Assembly: GCA_010279815.1 (NCBI GenBank)
Contig: QEOQ01000508.1
Location: forward strand, 2,801,539-2,857,943
Length of the DNA stretch: 56,405 bases
From: Brachionus plicatilis
Lineage: Eukaryota > Rotifera > Eurotatoria > Ploima > Brachionidae
Direction of reading: 5' to 3'
The translations under genes and the position numbers were made by a program. How positions within the stretch are numbered: the stretch's first letter is position 1; every line of letters begins with the position of its first letter. Shown in pieces: positions 22,473 to 32,147 of the stretch. The notes under the pieces were generated by a model, which saw only the letters and a program-made list of their open reading frames with translations, did no database searches and had not been told where the DNA came from.

Positions 22473-24066
22473 TCAGGCAAAATCAACAATAGCCAGTGAT
22501 TTATTCCATCCTAAGGACAAAACAAAATGCTGCGAAGATGTGAAAATCATAAATTCTGATCTATATTTCAGCATTTTAAAGTATTGATCAAAAATCAAAT
22601 CAAACTTTGCTTCAAAACAATTAATTTTGTAGCCACACAATCTTCCATTTTCAGAATGAAAGAACACACTAAATTCTTCATCTTCATAGCCATCTATTAA
22701 ACACATACTCAATACTGACTCTATTTTAACCATGTCTAGCAAATTGAACTCAAAATCAAAAACAAAAACTTTCTCTTTCCAATCGATTAGAATAATTCTG
22801 TTCCGACCGACTCTCACACTCCAAGGATTTTTCACAACATTTTCTAATTTATTAAAATAAAAATTTTTGAAAAAATCTCCATCTTTATAAAATATATTTA
22901 TAACATTTTTGCCTTGATCTAGAACATAGAAAAATCCATCATGATAGCATATGTCTCGGGGACACTCAAATTCTTCACCATCTCCTAGTTGGCTAATTAT
23001 CCGACGCATTTTTGTAACATTCTGGTCAAATACAATCACCCGATGCAATTCCATATCACAGGCATATAAATTTTCATTCTCACCTCTGACTAGGCTGCCA
23101 CTAGAACATATAGCGTAGTAGCATTTAAATTTGTTCAGGCGAAAATTTTCTCTTGACACAATGTCGATCTCTGTGAGACAGTACGAGTCGTATTTGGACA
23201 TGATTTTGATGTCATTTGCGGCATAGTCAGTCATTGCCAGACACAATTTTTTGCCATCATGAATTTCAGCAAGACCACAGGAACTTTTGATGAAACAACT
23301 CAAGTCTACAATGTGAATTGTAGGAACAAGATTTAGTTCTTTTCTAATGGTCAGGTTACTGAATGGACCTTGGAGAAAGCCGATTAGGGATCTGATCTGT
23401 GATTGCTGGGCGCAGACAAGATTTTTGTCTTTGAGCTTCAATTTTACATGGTTAATATTAACAAATTGACTTAAAAATTTTAAATTTTGTTCGTATAATT
23501 TGCATTTTTGGTTTATGAAAATGTGATCTGAAATATTTTTATCTCCAAAGAGAAGACTTTTTAGCATTTCTTTTGTTTGCTGATTTTTGCCAAGCTGTCC
23601 AAATTTGTGGCTATCAATTTTTTCCTCCAATTTAGCTGCTAAATTGTCCAATTCGTATTTAAGAATTTCGATGCGAATTAAAAAATCTTGCTTGACCGAT
23701 TCTGTCATGCTGATTAGCAAATTTTGGCGATATTTTCCATTTAATTTGTCTAAAATAAAATTTTTACAACCATGCTAGGTCTTGATTAATTCTATTACTT
23801 TTTAGGCTTGAATTTATCGCATTTCCTCTTGTAATTAAGGCCCGCAAGGTGCCCTGCAGTTCAAGTTTAGTCAAAGAGTTTAGTTTTTTTGACTCTAACA
23901 AATGTATGCTATGGTCATTGGCGCACAGCTTGCATTTAAATGCACCTGAATAATCAGCTTCTTTTAACACACATTCATGGCACGCCAAATAAACATGGTC
24001 TTTGTGGCATCTAACCTCCACTGGTTTACTGCAAACAAGATGATTTTTATTCAAACTGCAATTCAT
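22473..24066 (-). CDS. TRIM-NHL-like protein: zinc-binding N-terminus, coiled coil, beta-propeller
   Basis: Two exons join in frame: 24066-23799 and 23749-22473, with a 49-nt GTAATA...TTTTAG intron, giving 514 residues. Residues 1-55 carry a Cys/His cluster (C3, C12, C19, H23, C28, C31, C44, C47, H51) like a RING or B-box zinc fold. A helical, probably coiled-coil segment follows (about 90-190). The C-terminal 300 residues contain repeated propeller signatures such as NLYACDMELHRVIVFD, GEEFECPRDICYHDGFFYVL and NPWSVRVGRNRIILIDW, typical of NHL blades. Proteins of this layout often act as E3 ligases or RNA-binding regulators, but the specific role here is unknown. The ATG at 24066 is chosen because it starts just before the Cys cluster. 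It is transcribed divergently from SLX9. Confidence 0.82.
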
Positions 24067-24137
24067 AGTGCAACTTTTTTTTCTTTTAAAAATGAATAAA
24101 TCTTTATTTTTGAATTTATTATTTAGATTTTGATAAA
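24067..24137. promoter_or_regulatory. Probable bidirectional promoter
   Basis: Only 71 bp separate the start codons of the minus-strand NHL gene (24066) and the plus-strand SLX9 gene (24138). Both 5' UTRs and core promoters must lie here or overlap the neighbouring gene. The stretch is A/T-rich with no unambiguous TATA box. Confidence 0.5.
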
Positions 24138-25127
24138 ATGGGTAAACTGAGAAGCTTAAAAAATAATAATTTAGCAAACTCGAAAAATAAGAATGCTCAA
24201 AACGAAGATAAATATGCAGAAAACACTGATTTAGATCGAAATATCAATGAAATAGAAGAGGTTAAAAAACCAAGTTTGCTGAAAAAAGTCCAATTTAAAA
24301 AAAACAAAAAAGACAATAAATCAACATTAGCCAAAGTATTTTTTTTTATTAAATAATAAAAAAAAAAATTTAGTTAAATTTTTAGTTTAAAAAAACAGAC
24401 GATGCGAACAAAGAAAAATACGAATCAATAAAAACTAATTTGTTGAAGCAAATAAAATTGTCTGACAATGCTTCTGGAGAAGATGGTAAAAAAGAAGAGT
24501 TGAATTTTGTTAATCGAACTAGTCGACTGACCAATTCGATGCTCAAATCAATTCTGAAAAACAATTCTCAAAGTGATGTTATTAAAAAGTTGGGCCCTAA
24601 ATCCAAAAATTTGGTGACAATTAAAGAAGGCAAGAATATTTCCAAAAAAGCAAAGGATAAATTGAAAAAAAATGTTTGGCAAGAGCGTAAGCTTTTGGAA
24701 TAAATAAAAGTCCTGATATTAAATTTTTTTAAAGGTATTGGCTTAATTAAAAATCAATTGAAAGAAAAAAATGAAAAAGCAAAAAGAGAAAAGACGGTGA
24801 TTACGGGAGATATGAAGCCTATGATCGATAGCTTGGAAAAATTTGATAAATCTGTTTTGTTCCAAGATAAATCCAATAATTTGCAAAATTTAACTCGTAA
24901 GGAGAAGCGAGAAAAAAATCTTATCAACCAAAAAACCAAAGTTACCCAAAGACAATCAATACGAGACAAAACATCGTGAGAAATTTTTTTATTAAATTTA
25001 TTCTAATTAAACTTATTTTAAAATTTAACAAAGGAATGACGATATTAATTTGTTCAATCAACTCTCAGGATATTCTGAATTCACAAAAAATCCGCTGAAT
25101 ACTTTAAAAAAACATTTGACAAAATAA
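24138..25127 (+). CDS. SLX9: Ribosome biogenesis protein SLX9 (FAM207A)
   Basis: Four exons join in frame: 24138-24335, 24386-24686, 24735-24975 and 25034-25127, with introns of 50, 48 and 58 nt; the product has 277 residues. SLX9 works in the nucleolus in maturation and export of pre-40S particles. Recognition features are MGKLR at the start, KKAKDKLKKNVWQERIGLIK near residue 155, the VITGDMKPM motif (VVVGDLHPL-like in vertebrates), LTRKEKREKNLINQ, and the closing FNQLSGYSEFTKNPLNTL. It is Lys-rich and lacks membrane segments. Spliced joins restore the W-x(3)-R/K-I-x-x-I core, which supports the intron calls. The stop lies in the same frame in the last exon. Confidence 0.85.
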
Positions 25128-25805
25128 ATTTTAAAATATTTAAAAACAGGTTTTAATTCATTTATAGTTTTGAGTGAAATTCAACTAGCATCCATAATCC
25201 CTAATTTTTTACTTTAAATTCGTAAACTATCTCCTTTGAAATTTTATTTTTATTTTTAAGTCTCAAAAAAATCTTATACCTAAAGGTCTAAAAATAACTA
25301 GCCCTTTAAAAAGTTTTAGTTCTTCCAGACCTCTAGGAGATGTATTTTTTTCATTTATCGGCACATATAAAACAAACATATAAAATAATAAAAAATAAAT
25401 AATATTAAATCATAAAAAAAATAGCTGAGAAAATATTGTGATAAAAAACAAAACTTAAACCAAATCAAAAAATATAGAATGAGACAATTTTAGAAATTAT
25501 CTCTTCTCCAAAATATCACAGCATTTTCATTGAAAATTTATTCACTAAAGATTAAGGAAACTACAAAAAAATCTCTAAAAAAATTTTGACTGGTAGAACA
25601 GATTAAAGATTTTAAAGCGAATATAGAGAAAAAATAAAGAAAAAATTTTTTTATCTCTAAAATATCTCTATTTTTTCTTCAAAATAGTTCAATTTATAAA
25701 GATTTTTAAAGAAACTTTAAAGAAACTTTAAAGAAACTTTAAAGAAACTTTAAAGAAACTTTAAAGAAACTTCAAAAAATCTCTACAAAATGTTTGACTG
25801 GGTAG
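25128..25805. other. AT-rich spacer with short repeats
   Basis: No gene. The words TCTCTAAAA and TTTTGACTGG recur, and a tandem repeat lies at 25706-25772. The end TTTGACTGGGTAG at 25789-25801 resembles ends seen at 13304 and 27530, hinting at a MITE family. Confidence 0.4.
25706..25772. repeat. 11-bp tandem repeat
   Basis: The unit CTTTAAAGAAA is repeated about six times head to tail; all copies are identical except the last, which decays to CTTCAAAAAA. Confidence 0.9.
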
Positions 25806-26498
25806 TTATTCAATGATAAAATTGAAATATTTTTTAAAATTATATATATTCTGAAAAATTATAAAATTTTCTACAACAGGTTTGTTTAACAATTGCTTTA
25901 TCTGACTAAAATAATCAAAAATAATGAATGGATCCATAAAAATGGATTTACATGCTTCACATTGTTTATTTATTGTTGTTAATTCACTCAAGTGTAAAAT
26001 TTCGTTGCTAACAAATTGACATTTTGGGCATACATAATAAACAATGTTTTTTTCGATTTCATCCGGTTTAAAAATTGCTTCTAATTTTGAATGATTCTTT
26101 GGACAATTGTTGGGATTCGGCAAAATCATTTTGAACAGTTTTAGGATATCATCAACGCAGTTTGTAGATAAATTGTGTTTAACTTTAATAGAATAAACCG
26201 ACATTGAAAAGTCGAATCTGTTGACACTTGATTCGTTGTAAAGAAAATCAGAATACCGGAAATTAAAGGTCTCGTTTTGCCCTGATTCGGATTCATATTC
26301 TAAACTTAAATTTGAAGAAAATGGTTGCTCTATTTCTATATTGATTTCGATTTGTTTATTTTGCTCTTTTACTTCGAGGGTGATATTTGAAAAATCAAAA
26401 GTATTCGAACATTTTGAAAGCGGAATCAAATTTTCTTTCTCGTTTTGAATAATTGTCTTTGACGATGTTGAAAGAAAACACTCTTGAGTCAAAAACAC
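25806..26498 (-). CDS. Transposon-like ORF with paired CxxC motifs (partial)
   Basis: A 230-codon open frame with no ATG at its upstream end; an acceptor-like TTTTTTTAAG lies just before it, so it may be an internal exon. It reads ILKLFKMILPNPNNCPKNHS, then YYVCPKCQF and QCEACKSIF (two CxxC pairs about 29 residues apart), then FDYFSQIKQLLNKP. This order (L..LLK.ILP..N.LP.S, zinc ribbon, Q(L/I)K.LL) resembles the N-terminal part of large unnamed transposon ORFs in animals. I cannot name the superfamily. It overlaps the first exon of the BEN gene in antisense by 34 bp. Downstream catalytic exons are not seen, so it is probably truncated. Confidence 0.5.
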   Translation of the reverse strand: MFLTQECFLSTSSKTIIQNEKENLIPLSKCSNTFDFSNITLEVKEQNKQIEINIEIEQPFSSNLSLEYESESGQNETFNFRYSDFLYNESSVNRFDFSMSVYSIKVKHNLSTNCVDDILKLFKMILPNPNNCPKNHSKLEAIFKPDEIEKNIVYYVCPKCQFVSNEILHLSELTTINKQCEACKSIFMDPFIIFDYFSQIKQLLNKPVVENFIIFQNIYNFKKYFNFIIE

Positions 26499-27086
26499 TC
26501 TTAAAAAAATTTAATAAAGTAAATTTTCGTCTTTTTAAAACATGAAAAAAAAATTTCTTAATTGATTTTTTTAAGCTCAACGAAGAATTGATCGAAATCA
26601 AATCAAATTTGCTAGATCTCAAAAACATTCTTTGCGAATTTGTTCAGAACAACAATAGAACTTTGAATGATTCCGATAAAAAAGAAGTTGTAAGTATTTT
26701 ATTTTAATTAACTTTTTAAAATTATTATTAAAAGTTACTTTTTTAGATCTACAATGGCAAAAATTTGGTGGATATTAGTGCTTCGAATACAACTAAATAT
26801 GTAACACAAATAATGGACTTAATGTTTACCAAAGAGGAATTAGCCAATGGTTACATAATTGAGGGTAATTCGAGATCAAAGAGAGATGCACTTGACATTG
26901 GTAAAATTGAGTTATTACGAGGTAAATTTAAAGAAAAATTTTAATGAGATCTTTTTTAAATTTTTATTTTGTCTAGATGCGTTTTTTACAAAATACAATA
27001 TTCCGGGGAGCAATCAAGATGAAACATATAAATCGATAAAATCAAGGGCAAAACGAAAATGTCAGGACACAAAGATGAACAATTAA
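26465..27086 (+). CDS. BEN-domain protein, small
   Basis: Four exons join in frame: 26465-26518, 26576-26689, 26747-26921 and 26977-27086 (introns of 57, 57 and 55 nt), 150 residues. The BEN domain fills the C-terminal 95 residues: NLVDISASNTTKYVTQIMDL, MFTKEELANGYIIEG, ALDIGKIELL, and the closing SIKSRAKRKCQDTK. BEN domains bind DNA and occur in chromatin repressors and in mobile or viral proteins. The N-terminal 56 residues look helical. Exons 2-4 are well supported; the 18-codon first exon is less certain because it lies antisense to the neighbouring ORF. An AATAAA occurs at 27157-27162. Confidence 0.78.
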
Positions 27087-27235
27087 AAAATCTTATATTT
27101 TTTTGTTCAATATTTTTTCTAAATCAATTTTTTTTAACTTTAACTTTTTTTTTCAATAAAATTTATAAACAAATTTGTCTTTATTTACATTTTATAAATT
27201 CATTAAAATAAAATAAACCAAATATAGTCATATAA

Positions 27236-27540
27236 ATCTCAGTTCAAACTAAACAGTATCTCATCAAAATCTCGATTTATATAATGTTTTCTCAAAAAGA
27301 AGAAGAGTTCTCATTAGATCTCATCTATAAAAAATATTTAATTTAAAATCTCACTTGAATCTCATTTGATCTCAATAAAGATTCAATGGTTTTTCAACTG
27401 AGACCTCATCAGAATCAAACGAGAAAAACGTTACAGAGAATCTCATCCTTTTCTCATTATTTCTCACTAAGATTCCAATTAGATCTCATTTAGAATCACA
27501 TTTGATCTCATTCGAGATCTAACTTAGATTTTGACAGGGG
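27236..27540. repeat. Degenerate GATCTCATT-type repeat block
   Basis: About 15 imperfect copies of (G/A)ATCTCA(T/C)T are scattered with irregular spacing, ending at TTTTGACAGGGGTAACA. The arrangement looks like the subterminal repeats of a non-autonomous DNA transposon. I could not define the other end. Confidence 0.55.
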
Positions 27541-27774
27541 TAACAGAATAGAACCAAAAAAATGTCTCTTTATAGCACTTTTCTTGAATTTTGAAGATTT
27601 TATTATTTTTTTTAGCTTTTTTATAAAAAGAAATTGGCAAATTTACCTAGATATAAACTTTTTTAACAGTATAAGATGGTAAAAAAAGTATAAAACAAAA
27701 GATTTTTTAGATCTTCCAAGATAATGATTTTAAGCAGACATCTGCCATTATCTTAGACAATTTATAGGTCTTTT

Positions 27775-28410
27775 GTAAATTATCCCCGTTTTTTTTTGTT
27801 CCTGAAATTTATGTTTCCGGGAAATTATCCCCGTTTTTTTCATTCCCGTGGCAAATTATTCCCAAAGTAAATTATATCCGAAAAATGACTAAAATAAAAA
27901 TTAATATTAACTGGAAATTGTCCCCGATTTTTTTATTCCTGTTTTTAAAGAGAAAAGGTTATTTAATAAAAATTTATTTGACGAATTGAAAAGAAATTAA
28001 AAAAAATTTTTTTATTGAAATTAGAGAAAAATTTAAAAAAAATAAACTTGATCACGATTTCGTTCTAAAAACGCAAGGTGCATATTGTTTGTCTCTTCAA
28101 TCCGAATTTTTTTTTTAGACGGTTAGTTGCAAACTTAATGTCATTTTTGGTGATACGTTTACGTTTGAGATTGTTGGATTTCCAATAATTGTTAATTTCA
28201 TTATTAATAGCATCTTAACTCAACTAAACGTTTTGATATATTTGAATCTTTCTATTTATATCATGCGCACCATTTGCATCTCGCAATGATAAATTATTTT
28301 TCAAAAAGACAATTTTTTCATCAGATATTTTTCAGGGATAAAAATTTGTTTTTTGATTTGGAAAGACTATTTGAATAATTTTGGGAGCAAATTTGGCCAT
28401 TTTTATACAA
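27775..28410 (-). pseudogene. Degraded element with TCCCCG repeats and broken ORF
   Basis: AAATTATCCCCGTTTTTTT and variants occur four times at 27778-27940, as in a transposon end. On the minus strand beginning with ATG at 28402 are fragments MAKFAPKIIQIVFPNQK, KISDEKIVFLKNNLSLRDA and INNYWKSNNLKRKRITKND, separated by stops. This looks like the N-terminus of a dead transposon protein; I do not recognise the family. Confidence 0.4.
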
Positions 28411-29486
28411 TTAAAAAAAATAATAATAAAGTAAGCAAAAAAATGGATTTCTCAATTTAGCTTTAATAAACTTGTGAGTTCTTAAATAGTTTTAGATCAT
28501 GTTTTGAATAAAAGTGAAAAAAAACTTCAGTCTTTTTTATTATTGAATTATTAAGCAATATAATTTAATTGGACAATTAAATATTTTACTACAAAAAATT
28601 TTACTGGTCTAATTTTTTTGGTTGTTTGTTTTATGCCAATAAATTATCTTTAAAAAAAGATTTAAATGCTTCCTTTCCATGATAAATTTGGAACATGATC
28701 GTTTAGATTTTAACATAAATTTCAATTTTCCCAGAATCTTCTTGGTTCCTTGGTTTGTAATCTACTTTTTGAGGCTTTCAGTGAAAAAAGAAAAATATTT
28801 TTAAAATAAGTATTAAAATTTTAATTGCAAGAGTTGATAGGGGCTTAAAAAATTGTGTTAAAAATATTTATTTTTATTTATTTTTAAAGTTTTTATGTTT
28901 TTTTATGTTTTTAAGCAAGGTTTTGAAAAATTCTGAAAAATTCTTTTTTTTAAAGACATTTAATAAAAAAGCCTTTCTGTCAATATAATTCAATTATGGT
29001 TCATTTTTCATATTTTTATATTTTTTGACAAAAATTTGCTATTATATACGTAAACTTCAGTAAAAATTGATAAAGCATATTTTAATTGAAAAAAAAAGTC
29101 AAAATTTTTTTTTTGACTTTTAATTTTTTCAAAATTTAAGTAAATTTACATAAAAAAAATTCGATTGATCAATTAAACACTGTATGTGGCGATTTAAAAT
29201 TCACATAGATTAAATTGAATAAATTTTGGTGATCTTTAATATTTATCTTTTCATGGGAAAAAAATTGCATGAATAGTTCGCTGCTCACCAAAGCCAATAA
29301 TGAACTTGGATACCTAAATTTCAATTTTAGTTTTAAAAAATACAAAAAATAAATTTCATTAAATTTTTTTATTAAATATAAATTTTAAAATACTAAAAAC
29401 GACCTGAGATCTGAACTTGAATACAATTGCGTATGAGTTTGGAAAATTTATCCAGATTTGATCCCTGATTGTGTATTATCAACAAA
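28411..29486. other. AT-rich intergenic DNA
   Basis: No ORF, RNA gene or ordered repeat seen. It contains the presumed 3' region of the minus-strand IL-17-like gene at its right end. Confidence 0.5.
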
Positions 29487-30110
29487 CTAGTCAACATGTA
29501 ATAAATGCTTGCATGAACACGACACTGGCACATACTCAAAAGCTCTTTTCCAAGCATAGTAGCCATTAGATAGACACATGTGTCTTATTAGAACAGGCTT
29601 AACAATATAATTTGGAATACACTTTAAAAAGTCACTATTTACATCAAGACATGACTTGCAATTGCAGACTGCCTGTTTGATGACGAACGGGTAGCGGTCT
29701 TGGCGTCTTAGCTCGACAAAATGGTGTGGACAAATTGAAATGTGGTTCTCATGCCAAGTTGTTTGCTTGTTAATGGAACAATTGGTGTTTCCATGAATTA
29801 AATAATTTGTCCTGGTGTTAAGCTCACTAGCGTTCATGATATTTCTGGCATATTTTAGTTGTACTGGCGGATAGAATTCGATGGCATCCAAAATTTTGTC
29901 TATACTTAATCTAAAGCTTTTTTCCAGCAGGCGCTTCATTTCGCTTTCCGAGTACTCTTTACAGCCAATTAAGTTGGCTGTATTTTCTTGGTCAACATAC
30001 TCGAATTCCTCTAGACTAACCATCTTCCGCTTGGATCTCAAAGAAGAAGAATGTCTTGCTAGATTAATGAAAATTACAAATAAGCATAGCACTTCAGGTT
30101 TTGTTTTCAT
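29487..30110 (-). CDS. Interleukin-17-like secreted cytokine
   Basis: Intronless, 207 residues. Residues 1-25 form a signal peptide (MKTKPEVLCLFVIFINLARH). The C-terminal half has the IL-17 cystine-knot layout: SICPHHFVELRRQDRYPFVI with C127, then KQAVCNCKSCLD (C149, C151, C154), C164, KPVLIRHMC179, YYAWKRAFEYVPVSCSC with C198 and C200. The R-x-P, A-x-C-x-C, VL-R and closing V-x-C-x-C signatures are those of the family. IL-17 proteins are secreted dimers that signal through IL-17 receptors in invertebrate and vertebrate immunity. Residues 26-115 form a propeptide-like region without homology I recognise. An NCS sequon (109-111) could be glycosylated. Recognition is by motif, since identity between IL-17s is low. 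Confidence 0.8.
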   Translation of the reverse strand: MKTKPEVLCLFVIFINLARHSSSLRSKRKMVSLEEFEYVDQENTANLIGCKEYSESEMKRLLEKSFRLSIDKILDAIEFYPPVQLKYARNIMNASELNTRTNYLIHGNTNCSINKQTTWHENHISICPHHFVELRRQDRYPFVIKQAVCNCKSCLDVNSDFLKCIPNYIVKPVLIRHMCLSNGYYAWKRAFEYVPVSCSCKHLLHVD

Positions 30111-30157
30111 TCTTTAAATTCTGGCCTGACAATTTATTCTATTAGATATGGAAACTG

Positions 30158-30168
30158 AGTTTTTATAT
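30158..30168 (-). promoter_or_regulatory. TATA box of the IL-17-like gene
   Basis: On the minus strand, ATATAAAAACTC lies about 50 bp before the start codon at 30110, a plausible distance for a TATA box with a short leader. An initiator-like TCAGTTTCC follows closely. This is the clearest core promoter in the window, but no transcript data support it. Confidence 0.4.
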
Positions 30169-31149
30169 GTTTAGAATTTTTAGATTACATCAATAGCTAT
30201 TTAGGAATAAACAGGATTTGAATAAAAGTAAATATACGTGAGGTGTTCAAGTATTTTATTTTGTATTCAGTGACGTTTTGTACAAAAGTTCTAACTATTT
30301 AAAATGTTGAATCGATGTATTTTTAAAATTTGATTGACGTCAAAGAATTTTATTCTAACGTGACTAAAAGTCAAATTAAAGAAAAACAAAAAATCTTTTT
30401 CTCTTCCCGCACCCGACCACAATTTTTTTCGTCACCAAAATAGAAATTAGTTTTAAATTTCAATTTAAATTCTGAAAGTATTTTTGATTATCAGCTGGTG
30501 TTGAACTCTTTAAGCCGTCTAATTGACGTCATCTAAACAATTGATTTTTTTGATGCCATTCTTCGGCTAAAAATACAGATTTTCAAAATAAACTCTTGAA
30601 GTTTGATTAAAAATAAGTTTGATACCAAGAGCTCATAACTGCCCATCTATTAAAATGTTTTATTAACTAATAGTTATTCTATCATTTAAGGTCTTCACTG
30701 ATTTAATAAACTATCCAGATGTTAAGTGCTGCATTTGATATTAGATATGAAAAAGTCTTGAAAGTAAAATACTCATATATATGGTAAGTGAGTGAATTTT
30801 TTATAAATACGATTCTAGGGAAATTTTTTTTCTAAATTTCAGGGAAAAAAAAATTTTAAATTGATTAAATTTTTTGATCAAATTTAATGATATTTTAGCT
30901 TTTTTGGTAAGAAAATATAAAAATACATCAAAAATAGGAAACAAAAATAAATTTTATTTTCAGAAATGGAATAAATAAAAGCAAAAAAATGCCATAAAAT
31001 TTAACGGTTTTTAATTTATGATACTTCTTTTCGCCATTTCTTTTAATTACAATTTTTTACAATTTAAAAATTTAATTATATATTAACAAATTTAATTAAA
31101 AAGAGAAAAACTTTAATAACTAAAATTATTAATTTCATTTTATACTTAG
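30169..31149. other. Intergenic region
   Basis: No gene. AT-rich with a few GC-richer patches (e.g. TCTTCCCGCACCCGACCAC at 30401). No ordered structure found. Confidence 0.45.
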
Positions 31150-31412
31150 CAGGGTTGTTTAAAAGTCACAAGTCTCAAGTCAAGACCAAGTCCGGAATTT
31201 TTTTTTAAACTTTCATTCAAAAGTCCAAGTAAAATTTTGAATACTGAAGAAGAAACTTATGCTAAAATTGCAACAATTCCGATATATGGCAAATCTATTG
31301 CATTAAACAACCCAAGAGTATATAAATTTTTTGATATGAAGCCTGATCTAGCAAATTATAAAAAAAAAATTCCGAACTTGGACTTTTTTTTTGGGACTTT
31401 TAAACAACTTTG
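31150..31412. mobile_element. hAT-type MITE
   Basis: Ends are CAGGGTTGTTTAAAAGTC and the complement of its partner CAAAGTTGTTTAAAAGTC. The flanks ATACTTAG (31142-31149) and TTACTTAG (31413-31420) are an 8-bp target duplication with one difference, typical of hAT. Subterminal AAGTC words repeat near each end (AAGTCACAAGTCTCAAGTCA on the left). The weak ORF across it is not a gene. Confidence 0.8.
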
Positions 31413-31551
31413 TTACTTAGTTAGCTATGCATTTTTAGCTATTAAAATTTTTACCTTTTCAAACTTTAAACAAAATCCTTTTCATATTTTGATTTTTAAT
31501 TAAATTTAAATTTATTTTAAAACAGTTAGAAAAAATTTTATATATATTATG

Positions 31552-32147
31552 TAGGGGTCATGTCGAATTTGTAATCAAGTGTTCACAAAATATGTGATCA
31601 TACGCCTCATGTCCAGAATTTGATCAGTGATCAAAACGTACATTAATTAACCCACGAAATTTTTTTGTGACCAGAAAAACTTATTATTTTTACTAAAATT
31701 TACTTGAGTTTTATAAAAAAAATTTAGTTCTCTTTTTATATAAAATACAAGAAAAATTTTAATTATTTAAGTTTCTTGGACATGTGCAATTGAACGCCCT
31801 TTTCATTTTTTATAAATTCACCACATATGTTGCAGGCCACCGGATTTGAATGCTTGCTCAATGCTTTTTTTGCCGCCAACTTGGCTTCATCAAAAAGCTT
31901 ATACCAGAGCTACTCTACTGGTGCCAGAGCCATTTCTTCATAAATAGCTGACTTTTCTTTTACGGTTTTCAAATCTAACTAGTCAATTTTCAAAGCTCTC
32001 ATCCAATTCATCTTTTATTTCTTATATATTTATCAATTCATCATTTATTTTAAATATTTTTGTGATCAAAATGATCACATTCTGGACATGAGACCTATGA
32101 TCACATTTTTTAGTGAACACTTGATCATAAAGTCGACATGGCCCTTA
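31552..32147. mobile_element. TIR element carrying a C2H2 ORF
   Basis: About 90 bp at each end are inverted copies: left TAGGGGTCATGTCGAATTTG with TAATCAAGTGTTCAC and CTCATGTCCAGAA, and the complement at 32057-32147. The element is 596 bp and encloses a broken zinc-finger ORF on the minus strand. I could not establish the target duplication. No transposase is present. Confidence 0.85.
31763..32011 (-). pseudogene. C2H2-like zinc-finger ORF, broken by two stops
   Basis: From ATG at 32011 one frame runs 83 codons to TAA with two internal TAG codons. The last third reads FDEAKLAAKKALSKHSNPVA, then CNICGEFIKNEKGVQLHMSKK: the C-x2-C-x12-H part of a C2H2 finger without the final His. It fills the middle of a TIR element, so it was probably an element-encoded DNA-binding protein that has decayed. 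Confidence 0.6.

Noticed and set aside
31237..31503. 88-codon ORF across the hAT MITE
   Set aside because: It begins inside the MITE and reads through its right end and target duplication; it has no ATG start and is a by-product of the insertion.
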